The notes: generated by a model not told the origin, from the sequence alone. Numbered from the stretch's first letter, positions 1 to 8,431 are shown. The stretch is 64,000 bases of DNA from an uncultured Collinsella sp. (GCA_937925715.1 CALAMG010000034.1:57185-121184), one strand, 5' to 3'. Numbers and translations are program-made.

Positions 1-1
1 G

Positions 2-1447
2 CTCGATGACGACAAGACCGTCATCGAGAACGTGCGCATGGCGTTTGGCGACATGATCGCCAAGGTCGATCGCTTCAACAAGATCGGCGAGGAGATGTGC
101 GATCCGGACTGCGACATGGACGCCCTCATGGCCGAGATGGGAAAGCTCCAGGACGAGATTGACGCCGCCGACGGCTGGGATATCGATTCCAAGCTCGGCC
201 AGGCCATGGACGCCCTGCAGCTGCCCGATTCCGACATGCCGGTCAACGTGCTCTCTGGCGGCGAGCGCCGTCGCGTGGCCCTGTGCAAGCTGCTGCTCGA
301 GGCTCCCGACCTGCTGCTGCTCGACGAGCCCACGAACCACCTAGACGCCGAGTCGATCCTGTGGCTCGAGCACTTCCTGCACAACTACCAGGGCGCGGTG
401 CTTGCCGTCACACACGATCGCTACTTCCTGGATAACGTTGCCGAGTGGATCTGCGAGGTCGACCGCGGTCACCTTTATCCCTACAAGGGCAACTACTCCA
501 CGTATCTGGAGACCAAAGCCGCCCGTATCGAGGCACAGGGCAACCGAGACGCCAAGCTCGCCAAGCGCATGGAGGCCGAGCTCGAGTGGGTGCGCAGCTC
601 GCCCAAGGCCCGTCAGGCCAAGAACAAGGCCCGTCTGGCCCGCTACGAGGAGATGGAGGCCGAGGCGCGCGCTAGCCAGAAGCTCGACTGGACTGACATT
701 CGCATCCCTGTCGGCCCGCGTCTGGGCAACAAGGTGCTCGAGGCCCATCACCTGCACAAGGAGTTCGACGGTCGCGTGCTCATCGATGACCTTTCGTTCA
801 CCCTGCCGCGCAACGGCATCGTGGGCGTCATCGGCCCCAACGGCGTGGGCAAGACTACTCTCTTCAAGACGATTGTGGGTCTGGAGCCGCTGACTTCGGG
901 TGAGCTCGAGGTGGGCGAGACCGTCAAGATCTCTTACGTCGACCAGAACCGTTCCGGTATCGACCCCGATAAGAACCTATGGGAGGTCGTCTCGGACGGC
1001 CTGGACCACATGATGGTCGGCGAGACCGAGGTTCCGAGTCGCGCGTACGTGGCGAGCTTTGGCTTTAAGGGCCAGGACCAGCAGAAGCGCGCCGGCGTAC
1101 TCTCCGGTGGCGAGCGCAACCGTCTGAACTTGGCGCTCACGCTCAAGCAGGGCGGCAACCTGCTGCTCCTCGACGAGCCCACGAACGACCTCGACGTCGA
1201 GACGCTGTCCTCGCTCGAAGCGGCGCTGCTCGAGTTCCCGGGCTGCTCGGTGGTCATTAGCCACGACCGTATGTTCCTGGACCGCGTCGCCACGCACATT
1301 CTGGCGTGGGAGGGCACCGACGAGAATCCGGGCAACTGGTATTGGTTCGAGGGCAACTTCGAGGCTTATCAGGTCAACCGCATCGAGCGCCTGGGCGAGG
1401 ACGCAGCCCAGCCGCATCGTATCCACCGTAAGCTGACGCGCGACTAG
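2..1447 (+). CDS. ettA: Energy-dependent translational throttle protein EttA (5' truncated by window edge)
   Basis: ABC-F family ATPase that in characterised members binds the ribosomal E site and gates early elongation according to ATP/ADP level. The reading frame is already open at base 2 (LDDDKTVIENV before the first Met), so the N-terminal Walker A lies outside the window; 481 residues are visible of roughly 560 expected. Seen: first signature LSGGERRR and Walker B LLLLDEPTNHLD, the arginine/lysine-rich interdomain linker around residues 170-230, second Walker A GPNGVGKTT, second signature LSGGERNR and LLLLDEPTNDLD. There are no transmembrane segments, as expected for ABC-F. A strong hairpin follows the stop. 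The EttA subfamily is assigned from overall similarity and length. Confidence 0.9.
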   Translation, partial: LDDDKTVIENVRMAFGDMIAKVDRFNKIGEEMCDPDCDMDALMAEMGKLQDEIDAADGWDIDSKLGQAMDALQLPDSDMPVNVLSGGERRRVALCKLLLEAPDLLLLDEPTNHLDAESILWLEHFLHNYQGAVLAVTHDRYFLDNVAEWICEVDRGHLYPYKGNYSTYLETKAARIEAQGNRDAKLAKRMEAELEWVRSSPKARQAKNKARLARYEEMEAEARASQKLDWTDIRIPVGPRLGNKVLEAHHLHKEFDGRVLIDDLSFTLPRNGIVGVIGPNGVGKTTLFKTIVGLEPLTSGELEVGETVKISYVDQNRSGIDPDKNLWEVVSDGLDHMMVGETEVPSRAYVASFGFKGQDQQKRAGVLSGGERNRLNLALTLKQGGNLLLLDEPTNDLDVETLSSLEAALLEFPGCSVVISHDRMFLDRVATHILAWEGTDENPGNWYWFEGNFEAYQVNRIERLGEDAAQPHRIHRKLTRD

Positions 1448-1450
1448 ATC

Positions 1451-1477
1451 GTTACGCGGTTTTCCAAACCGCGTAAC
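1451..1477 (+). terminator. Hairpin after ettA
   Basis: Perfect 12-bp inverted repeat (GTTACGCGGTTT / AAACCGCGTAAC) with a 3-nt loop directly after the ettA stop. No long T tract follows. It is probably a terminator or mRNA 3'-end structure; a near-identical design (GTTCCGGCGTTT / AAACGCCGGAAC followed by a similar CTCGACGC word) occurs at 63904-63931. Confidence 0.55.
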
Positions 1478-1490
1478 TGCTCGACGCGGC

Positions 1491-1587
1491 GCGGGTCGCA
1501 AGCACCCCATCTTGCCGTTCAGGCCGTCGCTCGCGCGAAGTACGCGTCGCTCCTCTTTTACGGCAACCTGGGGCACTTGCGGCCCGC
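1491..1587. repeat. About 97-bp structured repeat element, copy A
   Basis: Long imperfect inverted repeat: the left arm (1491-1517, containing CGCAAG, CCCCAT, TTGCCG) pairs with the right arm (1561-1587, containing CGGCAA, TGGGG, CTTGCG). The centre carries the words CGTCGCTCGCG and TCCTCTTT. The minus strand of 31695-31795 is clearly homologous, and TTGCCG/CGGCAA here is TTGGCG/CGCCAA there, a compensatory change preserving the stem. It is a dispersed structured repeat, as RNA or as a palindromic DNA element. Confidence 0.6.
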
Positions 1588-1611
1588 TCGCTGTTGGTTA
1601 CGCAACATCAA

Positions 1612-1654
1612 CAAATAAAAACGGCTCAAATCCTGATTTGGATTTGAGCCGTTT
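1612..1654 (-). terminator. Rho-independent terminator of the 1659-2924 gene
   Basis: A 15-bp perfect stem (1619-1633 with 1640-1654, AAACGGCTCAAATCC and its complement) with a 6-nt loop. On the minus strand it is followed by TTTTATTTG, and it begins five bases past the stop of the minus-strand gene. Confidence 0.85.
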
Positions 1655-1658
1655 GTCG

Positions 1659-2924
1659 TTACTGCTCGGGTTCTTCGACTTTATCGATGGCCCAGGTGGC
1701 TCCGAGACCGCCGGTGGTGTTGCGGCGGATGCGCACGGTGACTTCGTGGCGCTCGCCGGCCTGCGTGTAGTGCAGGGGGAAGCTTGCGCGGTTTCGCGCG
1801 GCCTCGATGGTACCGCGCCCGCGGGCGATCCAGTAGTACTCGCCGACGATGCCGAGCGTGTCGGCACCGTAGGGGAGATAGGTCGACAGCTGGTGTAGCA
1901 ATGGGCCGGGGCAGAAGACCTCGGTTGCGAAATCGATGGGGAAGTCCTCGGGGATGGTCGGTGCTGCGGGTGCGGGGACCGGAGCCGGTACAGGTGCGGA
2001 TGTGGACTCGATGACGGGTACAGACTCAGGCACCGGTTCCGGATTAACTGCGGAATCTGTCGGTTCCACGGAGACGGATGTGTCTTCAGTCTCGGTTTTG
2101 GCATCGGCTTCTGGGGCGTCCTCCGCCTCGATAGACGGCTTTGCCTCGATGGGCGTGGATGCCATGGTGGTGATGCCGGCGTTGGCGTTCTCGGGGTCAT
2201 AGACGACCGTGAGCGAGATGGCGGGCTGCGGCGTCTCGGGCTCCGGCGCCGACTCGGTAGCGCCTTGATCGTCGGGCTCGTCGGGCTGATCGTCCTCGGT
2301 CTCGTCGCCAAAGACATCGCTGTTTTGGAACGCAGGCGTTTCGGGCTGGTCAGCGGCTTCTTCGGTTGTCGACTTGGGAGCTTCGTTGAGCTCCGCAGTG
2401 GCTTCCTGCTCGGATATGACTTCGGGATCGGTCGTGGCGGTGATTTCGGTGTCGGCTTCTGCCGTTACCTCAATAGCGACTTCGATCTCTGCCTCGGGCT
2501 CGGGCTCCGGAGCGACTTCGGCCACGGGCTCGGGCTCGGCGCGCTTAACGTGCTTGGGGCGCACGGCCTTGAGGTCCTTCTCGCCGCGCTTTTTCTTTTT
2601 GTAGGACTGCTTGGCACCCTTGGCAGCCTTGGGCTTGTCCTCGCCCTTGGCAAGGGCGGCATCCCAGGCCTCGTTGGCGATGAGCGTGGCATACAGGCGA
2701 CCGCCCTTAAAGACGGTCAGCCTTATGCAGTCGTCGAGCTCCTCGAGCAGCTCGCGCGTGGACTCGAAGCCCAGGTCATAAGCGGCCATGTCACCAGCAG
2801 CGAGCGCCTCCTCGACCTGCGTCATAAACGTTTGCTTGCCGCACCCAATCGCATCACGCAGCAGACGATACAGATAGATGTGGTTGCCCAGCGATAGCGT
2901 GGGCTTAACTATTGTCTTGCTCAT
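1659..2924 (-). CDS. Hypothetical protein with acidic, Pro/Glu/Thr-rich central region
   Basis: I do not recognise a named family. The ATG at 2924 is chosen because AGGAGA lies 7 nt upstream; an in-frame ATG 30 nt earlier lacks such a site. The 421-residue product has a globular-looking N-terminal part (about 1-110, beginning MSKTIVKPTLSLGNHIYLYR), a lysine-rich patch (about 105-135, KKKKRGEK), then about 200 residues of low-complexity Glu/Pro/Ala/Thr sequence, and a compact C-terminal domain of about 95 residues (from FPIDFATEVFCPGPLL) with alternating hydrophobic segments suggesting beta strands. There is no signal peptide or membrane helix, so it is probably cytoplasmic with a disordered linker. 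Function unknown. Confidence 0.8.
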   Translation of the reverse strand: MSKTIVKPTLSLGNHIYLYRLLRDAIGCGKQTFMTQVEEALAAGDMAAYDLGFESTRELLEELDDCIRLTVFKGGRLYATLIANEAWDAALAKGEDKPKAAKGAKQSYKKKKRGEKDLKAVRPKHVKRAEPEPVAEVAPEPEPEAEIEVAIEVTAEADTEITATTDPEVISEQEATAELNEAPKSTTEEAADQPETPAFQNSDVFGDETEDDQPDEPDDQGATESAPEPETPQPAISLTVVYDPENANAGITTMASTPIEAKPSIEAEDAPEADAKTETEDTSVSVEPTDSAVNPEPVPESVPVIESTSAPVPAPVPAPAAPTIPEDFPIDFATEVFCPGPLLHQLSTYLPYGADTLGIVGEYYWIARGRGTIEAARNRASFPLHYTQAGERHEVTVRIRRNTTGGLGATWAIDKVEEPEQ

Positions 2925-2995
2925 GGCAAATCTCCTCTTTACACACCAAAGCATCTTACCATCGCGCGGGGCTTGCTACCTCGGCGCCCAAGGCA

Positions 2996-3028
2996 AACGG
3001 GCGCGACCGTTGCCGGTTCGCGCCCGTT
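2996..3028 (-). terminator. Possible terminator after the 3063-4016 gene
   Basis: GC-rich imperfect hairpin (AACGGGCGCGA pairing with TCGCGCCCGTT, one bulge) 35 bp beyond the minus-strand stop. No U tract follows on that strand, so termination is uncertain. Confidence 0.4.
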
Positions 3029-3062
3029 ATACAGGTCGATTATCTATGAGGGGCAAACGTGC

Positions 3063-4016
3063 TTAGTTGCCCGATGCCGTGCCTTGGCTCGAGCTGTCAG
3101 ATGCCGTGCCGGACGCGGTTCCACTCGAGCTGTTCGAGTTGCTGGTGTTGCTGCTGTCTGCTGAGCCCGTTCCCGACGTGGTGTCGCTCGTCTGGTCGCC
3201 CGTGCTCGGTTGAGAGCCGTCAGTCGTTTGGCTTGAGTCGGTTGTGCCGGATTGCGTACCGTTGTTGTTCACAGAAGAATCGGCGCCCTGCGACTGATCG
3301 GGGGTGTTCGAGGACGAGTCGGTGGATGCGGAGGTGCCCTGCGAGTCGTCCTGCTGGCTTTGCGATTGACCAGTGCTGTCCGCGTCGTGCTCGGTCGTGC
3401 GTGACGACAGAATCGGCTCGGGACGCTCGCCCAGACCCTCACCGGCGGTGGTGATAAGGATGGCAGCGGTGCAGGCGATAACCGCGACGATGGCGATGGC
3501 GATCGAGAAGATGATGACCTTCTTTTGCGTCTGGCTGCGCTCTGCCGCCGCCTTGGCGCGCAGGCTGTCGGGGGCGACGCGCGCCGTGGTCGCGCGCCCT
3601 GCAATCTGGCGCATCTCCTGGGTAGTCGCGGCGCCGCCTAAGTGCTCCTCGGCATTTAATTCAACGGGTTCATAGGCGCCGGCGGGGTAGTCGACGGTGG
3701 CGTGCGTACCTTTGAGGGCTTCGGCGCTGGCAGAGATAAAGTGGCGGTAGACCTGCGAGGACACAACGGTGATGACCGAGCTCACAGCGGCACCGATCAC
3801 CGATCCGGCGATACCGATCTTGGAGGCAAGCGCGACGCTCGTAGCGGCAGCTGCGGCGCCGGCGATGATCTGGGGAATGGAAATGTCGTCAAACAGGCCC
3901 TTTTTGGGCGCGATGGCCATGGTCTGGCCGATGGAATGGTTTTCGTGAACGCCGTTGTTGAGCGATGCCGGCGTCATGACACGTGTGCGCGGCGCGTCGG
4001 TGTACTTGGTTGTCAT
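3063..4016 (-). CDS. Membrane protein with Ser/Thr-rich extracytoplasmic tail
   Basis: No named family recognised. The start at 4016 is supported by GGGAGGA about 7 nt upstream; a longer frame exists but lacks a site. The 317-residue protein has an Ala/Gly-rich hydrophobic segment at about residues 45-85 (two closely spaced candidate helices), a soluble stretch to about 165, one clear transmembrane helix at about 168-192 (VIIFSIAIAIVAVIACTAAI), and a tail of over 110 residues made almost entirely of Ser, Thr, Gly, Asp, Gln and Asn. By composition the tail resembles surface-exposed linkers, but there is no LPXTG motif. Role unknown; it may be a surface or envelope-associated protein. Confidence 0.75.
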   Translation of the reverse strand: MTTKYTDAPRTRVMTPASLNNGVHENHSIGQTMAIAPKKGLFDDISIPQIIAGAAAAATSVALASKIGIAGSVIGAAVSSVITVVSSQVYRHFISASAEALKGTHATVDYPAGAYEPVELNAEEHLGGAATTQEMRQIAGRATTARVAPDSLRAKAAAERSQTQKKVIIFSIAIAIVAVIACTAAILITTAGEGLGERPEPILSSRTTEHDADSTGQSQSQQDDSQGTSASTDSSSNTPDQSQGADSSVNNNGTQSGTTDSSQTTDGSQPSTGDQTSDTTSGTGSADSSNTSNSNSSSGTASGTASDSSSQGTASGN

Positions 4017-4190
4017 ACGGGGTCCTCCCGGTGTAAATCTGCTTCGTTTCGTGTAGCCATCAGGGTACCCACCAGATGTGAATCGTACGTGACATTTAAC
4101 AGATACCATCAACTCATCAAGGGGGCTTGCTGTCTTTGGTGCAATAGCTTGATGCTAAACTGGATTAACGATTGCGAGGTGGTTTACGTG

Positions 4191-4409
4191 ATGTACCCGT
4201 ATATGACATTCGAAGACGGTACCGAGGTCGTTCATTCTGACCTGATAACAGATGGGGATATCGAAAAGGTTATCGTGCATTTTGAACGACCGACGGTAGA
4301 GGGCTTCGACTCCGCTCGCTGTGAGTTGCCTTCCTGTTCGTGGACTGACTGGGAAGGGCATTTTACTCAGAGTGAAAAACGAGCTTTCGAAGAGTGTTTG
4401 AGCAAATAA
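4191..4409 (+). CDS. Conserved-looking small protein, unknown function
   Basis: A 72-residue acidic soluble protein starting MYPYMTFEDGTEVVHS. The ATG at 4191 follows GAGGTGG by about 8 nt; the reading frame extends upstream but that part overlaps the divergent gene's promoter region and has no plausible start. It contains an apparent beta-hairpin start (MTFEDGTEVVHSDL), VIVHFERP in the middle, and a Cys/Trp-containing C-terminal half. There are no membrane segments. It lies 100 bp upstream of the AT-rich operon on the same strand and has intermediate base composition. I cannot assign a function. Confidence 0.6.
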   Translation: MYPYMTFEDGTEVVHSDLITDGDIEKVIVHFERPTVEGFDSARCELPSCSWTDWEGHFTQSEKRAFEECLSK

Positions 4410-4415
4410 TTTAGA

Positions 4416-4494
4416 TTAGTTCGAGTTTAGTTCGAATAAAGAAGCCGAATACGATGACCTAAAGCGTATGCATTTTTAGTATTAGATGCGTATG
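4416..4494 (+). promoter_or_regulatory. Direct repeats upstream of the DUF2087-MFS-radical SAM operon
   Basis: TTAGTTCGA occurs twice (4416-4424 and 4427-4435), spaced 11 bp, one helical turn. GCGTATG occurs twice (4464-4470 and 4488-4494), spaced 24 bp, just before the ribosome binding site of the first operon gene. Tandem half-sites of this kind suggest a transcription factor operator; which protein binds is not visible. Confidence 0.35.
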
Positions 4495-4509
4495 AAATGG
4501 AGGATGTGA

Positions 4510-4791
4510 ATGGATGAGCTAATAGACTTTAAAAAACGATTTCTCAAGAATGGCGAGCTGGTTTCAATTCCAAAAAAGGAAAGCTATAAAAGAATCATGC
4601 TGCTATGGGCCGTCTCTTTCTTTGAATTAAATACAAGTTATACGGAGCTTCAGGTTAATCGTGTGCTGTCACAGCTCTATCCTGATTATGCCGTGTTGAG
4701 GCGGTACTTGGTTGATTATGGATTCCTATTAAGGGATGAGCGAGGCCTGAAATACGAGGTTAATCCTGATGTTCACGGTATTGAGAGCTAG
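4510..4791 (+). CDS. DUF2087 domain protein
   Basis: A 93-residue stand-alone DUF2087 protein: the family core YPDYAVLRRYLVDYGFLLRDERG is visible at about residues 56-78. In many genomes this domain follows an ArsR-type helix-turn-helix in regulators; no DNA-binding domain precedes it here, although the basic N-terminus (DFKKRFLKNGEL) is helical. GGAGG sits 6 nt before the ATG. The gene overlaps the MFS gene by 23 bp, so the two are translationally linked. Codons are AT-rich unlike flanking genes. It may act as a small regulator or nucleic-acid-interacting partner, which is inference. Confidence 0.8.
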   Translation: MDELIDFKKRFLKNGELVSIPKKESYKRIMLLWAVSFFELNTSYTELQVNRVLSQLYPDYAVLRRYLVDYGFLLRDERGLKYEVNPDVHGIES

Positions 4792-5953
4792 CCGTCCGGT
4801 TCGGGTCCTATATATTGCTAGAGGGATAAGCGAAATAGGCAATTGGTGTGCGAATATTGCTTTGCCAATGCTGATTTACGAGGTAACTCACGATGTTTCT
4901 GCAACTGCTTTGATGGTCTGCTGCAGATTTGCCCCCGCTCTGTTTTCAGTTGCGCTCGCGCAGCTGCCTCAGAAGATGGGTATCGGGACACTGCAGGCCA
5001 TGAGATTGGCAGACTTAATTCGCGCGGGATTATTCGTTTGCTATATTTTTGTTGATAGTAAATGGAGTATGTTTGCTATTACGTGCGCGGTATCGCTTTG
5101 CCGAACGGTTGAAATGCCCTGCTTTTACTCGTTGTTAAGAGCCAATACGAATAGTATCAATCGCGACGTAATTAATAATTCGTTTGGGTTTCTGCAGAAT
5201 TTGATGATGGTTCTGGGGCCAGTTGCCGGCGGTTTTGTTGTCGCTCAATTTGGGGCGGAGGCTGTTCTTGCATTAGACGCGCTTTCTTTTGCCGCGTCGT
5301 TCTGGTTGCTGCGAGATGTTCCGTCGGTTATCGAGGTTAATGATAAAGAGGGGATAAGCAAAAATGAAAAAAACTGGACTGCATTTAGTGATCTTAACGC
5401 GAAGCACTTGGCAATTGGTTTCCTATTAATCGATATTTCTAGTGGCGTGGCATTCGGCTCTCTGAATTCTCTTTTGCCAGCTATAGCGCAATTGCAATTT
5501 GACTCGTCATCGATACAATACGGATTCCTTCAGAGTAGTCTTACAATCGGACTGTTGTTCGGAAATACAATATACGGTCGTTTAATCAGTGGTTCCGATT
5601 GCGTTAAATCATATTGTTTTGTGACGTATCTTGCGCTCGGTGCGTATCTGGCGTTTGGCTATCGCTATGCGTCTGGGATATCGTTTATTTTCCTTTTTAT
5701 CGTCGGTGCCGGAAACGCCATTCAAGATGTGCTTCTCATAACATCGCTGCAGGATTTGGCGAGAGACGGATCTGAATCGATGAGCCTGTTTTCAATTAGG
5801 GAGTCTTTGCAATCGGTTGCTGTTGTTATTTCAACACTCCTTGTTTCGCTGTTCACGAGCATCGCGATGTTCTCAATTCTCGTTACAGGACTTGGTGTAT
5901 TTTCAATTATGATGGTAGTTGTGTTTCAATTGAATTATTTGCGAAAGATGTGA
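4769..5953 (+). CDS. MFS exporter (EntS/macrolide-efflux type)
   Basis: Major facilitator superfamily protein of 394 residues with about 12 hydrophobic segments, beginning RVLYIARGISEIGNWCANIALPML, which resembles the first helix of the MFS_3 enterobactin-exporter/macrolide-efflux group. Acts as a proton-driven inner-membrane exporter in characterised relatives. It starts inside the DUF2087 gene and ends 7 bp before the radical SAM reading frame, so it belongs to one transcript with them. In this context it is a good candidate to export the product made by the radical SAM enzyme from the small peptide at 8297-8407. That substrate is inference. AT-rich codon use suggests transfer. Confidence 0.85.
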   Translation: MFTVLRASRPVRVLYIARGISEIGNWCANIALPMLIYEVTHDVSATALMVCCRFAPALFSVALAQLPQKMGIGTLQAMRLADLIRAGLFVCYIFVDSKWSMFAITCAVSLCRTVEMPCFYSLLRANTNSINRDVINNSFGFLQNLMMVLGPVAGGFVVAQFGAEAVLALDALSFAASFWLLRDVPSVIEVNDKEGISKNEKNWTAFSDLNAKHLAIGFLLIDISSGVAFGSLNSLLPAIAQLQFDSSSIQYGFLQSSLTIGLLFGNTIYGRLISGSDCVKSYCFVTYLALGAYLAFGYRYASGISFIFLFIVGAGNAIQDVLLITSLQDLARDGSESMSLFSIRESLQSVAVVISTLLVSLFTSIAMFSILVTGLGVFSIMMVVVFQLNYLRKM

Positions 5954-5960
5954 CGTTGAT

Positions 5961-8283
5961 ATGCCTAAAACGCTTTTAGTATTTCCCCCAGGATGGAGTC
6001 CAGTGGGGCCGTATCTTGCCTTGCCTGTTTTTGAAGTCATATCTTCAAGAGGTTGAACAATACAAAGTTGACATTGTTGACTTAAACGTGGAATTTTACG
6101 ATGACCTCCTATCTTTTAGACATGTCGAAGAGTGCTGTAAAAGGTATCGGGAATCAAAGGATTCGTTTAGTTCGAATGTTCAATTAACAATCGAGTTGAT
6201 ACAAAAGTCAGCACTTAATGTTGACGAGGCAAAAGATATTTTCAGATCGAAGAGATACTTTAATCTAAAAGAAAGACAATATGCTGAAAACATTTTTAGA
6301 AATGCACTCTATATCATAAATCACGTCTCATATGGAGTTAAATACACGTTCAACTCCATAGATCTGCCCTATGATTATTATTCGACACCAGAAATAATGA
6401 AATCGCTTGCGGATACCTTGCATAATCCGTTTATTTCCTTCTATGAAACTGCCTTTCTTAAGCGTATTCAGAGGGAAAAAATCGAGTTTATTGGGATTTC
6501 GGTGAGCGGCTGTTTCCAATTGATTTCTGCAGTTACGTTAGCGAAACTGATTAAAGAAGAATGTCCATCTGTTAAACACGTCTCATTGGGCGGCAATTAC
6601 ATTACTCGTTTAGCAGATGACTGCATGAAAGAATGACATCCCTTTTTTGAATACATTGATTCGATAATGATGTATGACGGCGAAGAGCCGCTTGCACGTC
6701 TTCTTGAGGCTCTTGACTCTGGTGATGACAATCTCGACTGTGTTCCAAACCTTTGCCATGCTAAAGGTGGAAAGATATATAAAAACCATCGGATTGAGCA
6801 AACATTTATCAACGATACAGTTCCCGATTTCGATGGCTTCGCCCTTTCTAAATACTTCATGCCTGAGTTAATATTGCCGGTTTATTCCTCTAGGCAGTGT
6901 TTTAATCATTGCGCCTTCTGCACCATTCCCGGTGCTACCGGTGGTTGTTACCGAAAGATGCCTATATCGAGAGTATTTGAAATAATGTGTCGGTTAAATG
7001 AAAAATACGGCACGAGAGTTTTCTCTTTTGTGGATGAAACATTCGAAGGCAAAAGAATGGAGCAACTCGCGGATGAAATAAACGCATCGGGAAAAACGTT
7101 TTTCTGGCATGGAGAAACGAGGTTCTCTCCAACCCTAAGTACAGACGTTTTCAACAAGATATACCAAAGTGGATGTAGGCAGATTCAGTTTGGCCTCGAG
7201 TCATACAACCAAAGAGTTCTTGATCTAATGAAGAAGAACACGAGAGTTGATTGGATTGATCGCAATATCCATGATTGTCTCAATGCGGGTATTCCTGTTC
7301 ATCTATTCTTTATGATTGGCTTTCCGACCGAAACTAAAGAAGAGGCTCTGAACACCTTAGCTTATACAGAGAATGTTTTGAATTATTCAAAACAGGTATG
7401 TGGTGTTCCATATTCCACGAGAGGATTTACGAATTTTGGTCTCGTTATGGGGTCGGATGTTTGGAATCATCCCGATAAGTATGGTGTCTCTGTAATGCCG
7501 AAGTCCCAATATGAGGATTTGCGCCTCGAAGTGGATTATGTTTCAGGCACTGGTTTAACTTTAAATGAAGCAAAATCCTTATCTGATGAGCATCATATTG
7601 ATTTTTATATGCAAGAGGTCATAAACGGTAGCGACACAATTGACTTGCCCCAGCGGCTTCATATTTCAGAGGTGACCTGGATCCTAGATTCTATTCACGC
7701 TGTCAGGTATAAGGGACATTTGACCAAAGTAAAGCGACGGCTAACTAGTCTAAATCCAGCTGATCGAATCTGGCTGGATTCCAAGACCTCTGTCGTGCTC
7801 GTTGAGCCATTTGCCTACTTCTATAATTCTGAATACCATCATGTCTATGCTGTTTCCCAGTTGGTATACCTTAAGTTGGCCCGTTTATTGGAGGCCGATT
7901 GTAGCATTTCTCTTATCCTTGATCAGGGCGACCTCGAGCTGACAAGGGCGATAGAAGAACTGTTGCATTATGGATTGCTGAATACAAATATCGATGCCGA
8001 TTATGTAATGCACGATAATGGTTTTCAATTGGTTAAAAGTTCGTTTGTGAAAGAAGTCGGACGCTCAAAAGAGGGGTTAAGAGTACTGCTGAGTTGTGCC
8101 ACCCATAGAATGTGTGCGGTTAATGATTTTTCGTTCGCTTTGCTTTCGTTGTTTGAAAAGCCGATTACTAAGAACGAGGTGCGCGACATTTTGAAAAAAG
8201 AGGGACTATCGGCAAACGAGGAGCAACTAAACAAGTTGGTTGATAATTGCATGAAAGCAGATATACTACAATTGATTAGATAG
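5961..8283 (+). pseudogene. B12-binding-type radical SAM protein, interrupted by a frameshift and an in-frame TGA
   Basis: The N-terminus reads MPKTLLVFPPGWSPVGPYLALPV from 5961, typical of cobalamin-binding radical SAM proteins. A run of five T (6028-6032) then shifts the frame; four T would restore LALPVLKSYLQEVEQY. The restored frame runs to TGA at 6634-6636 (after CMKE) and continues in the same frame as HPFFEYIDSIMMYDGEEP without another stop to 8283. The downstream part is intact: CX3CX2C (CFNHCAFC, about 6898-6921) for the 4Fe-4S cluster, a TIM-barrel core with HLFFMIGFPTET, and a C-terminal region of about 250 residues with winged-helix-like segments. Combined length would be near 773 residues. 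It is a decayed gene, a phase-variable one, or affected by assembly errors; the 538-codon 3' part could still be translated from 6667. Confidence 0.8.
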
Positions 8284-8296
8284 AGGAGGTTTCTGC

Positions 8297-8407
8297 ATGG
8301 ACGTTATTAACAAAGATCTCTTGGAGCAACTGAAAGAGTTTCAGGAAGAGGGCGTCGTGGTAGAAGTGTTCGACTTTGAGGACTACATGGATAAATTCTG
8401 CCATTAG
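8297..8407 (+). CDS. 36-residue acidic peptide, candidate RiPP precursor
   Basis: Short gene 13 bp after the radical SAM stop, with AGAGGAGG 6-7 nt before the ATG, the best ribosome binding site in the operon. The product begins MDVINKDLLEQLKEF, an amphipathic leader-like helix, has Glu/Val-rich EEGVVVEVFDFEDY and ends MDKFCH, with a single Cys two from the C-terminus. A terminator follows 24 bp later, so the gene closes the operon. Size, position, leader-like N-terminus and C-terminal Cys/aromatic residues fit a precursor for a radical SAM modification enzyme exported by the MFS protein. No known RiPP class is recognised; it could also be a small protein of other function. Confidence 0.6.
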   Translation: MDVINKDLLEQLKEFQEEGVVVEVFDFEDYMDKFCH

Positions 8408-8431
8408 TTTCGAAATTTACTCGCCTCGCTT

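Noticed and set aside
2265..2897. Plus-strand frame of 210 codons opposite the Pro/Glu-rich protein gene
   Set aside because: Leu/Gly/Val-rich mirror of a Glu/Pro/Ala-rich coding region, without start signals.
3702..4190. Plus-strand upstream extension of the 4191-4409 small gene (235 codons in total)
   Set aside because: The extension is antisense to the well-supported minus-strand membrane protein gene and has no start signal; only the portion from ATG 4191 has a ribosome binding site.
6634..6636. TGA in the radical SAM gene as a selenocysteine codon
   Set aside because: A second, independent frameshift lies upstream in the same gene, no obvious hairpin of the bacterial SECIS type follows at the right distance, and Sec is not known at this position of the family.
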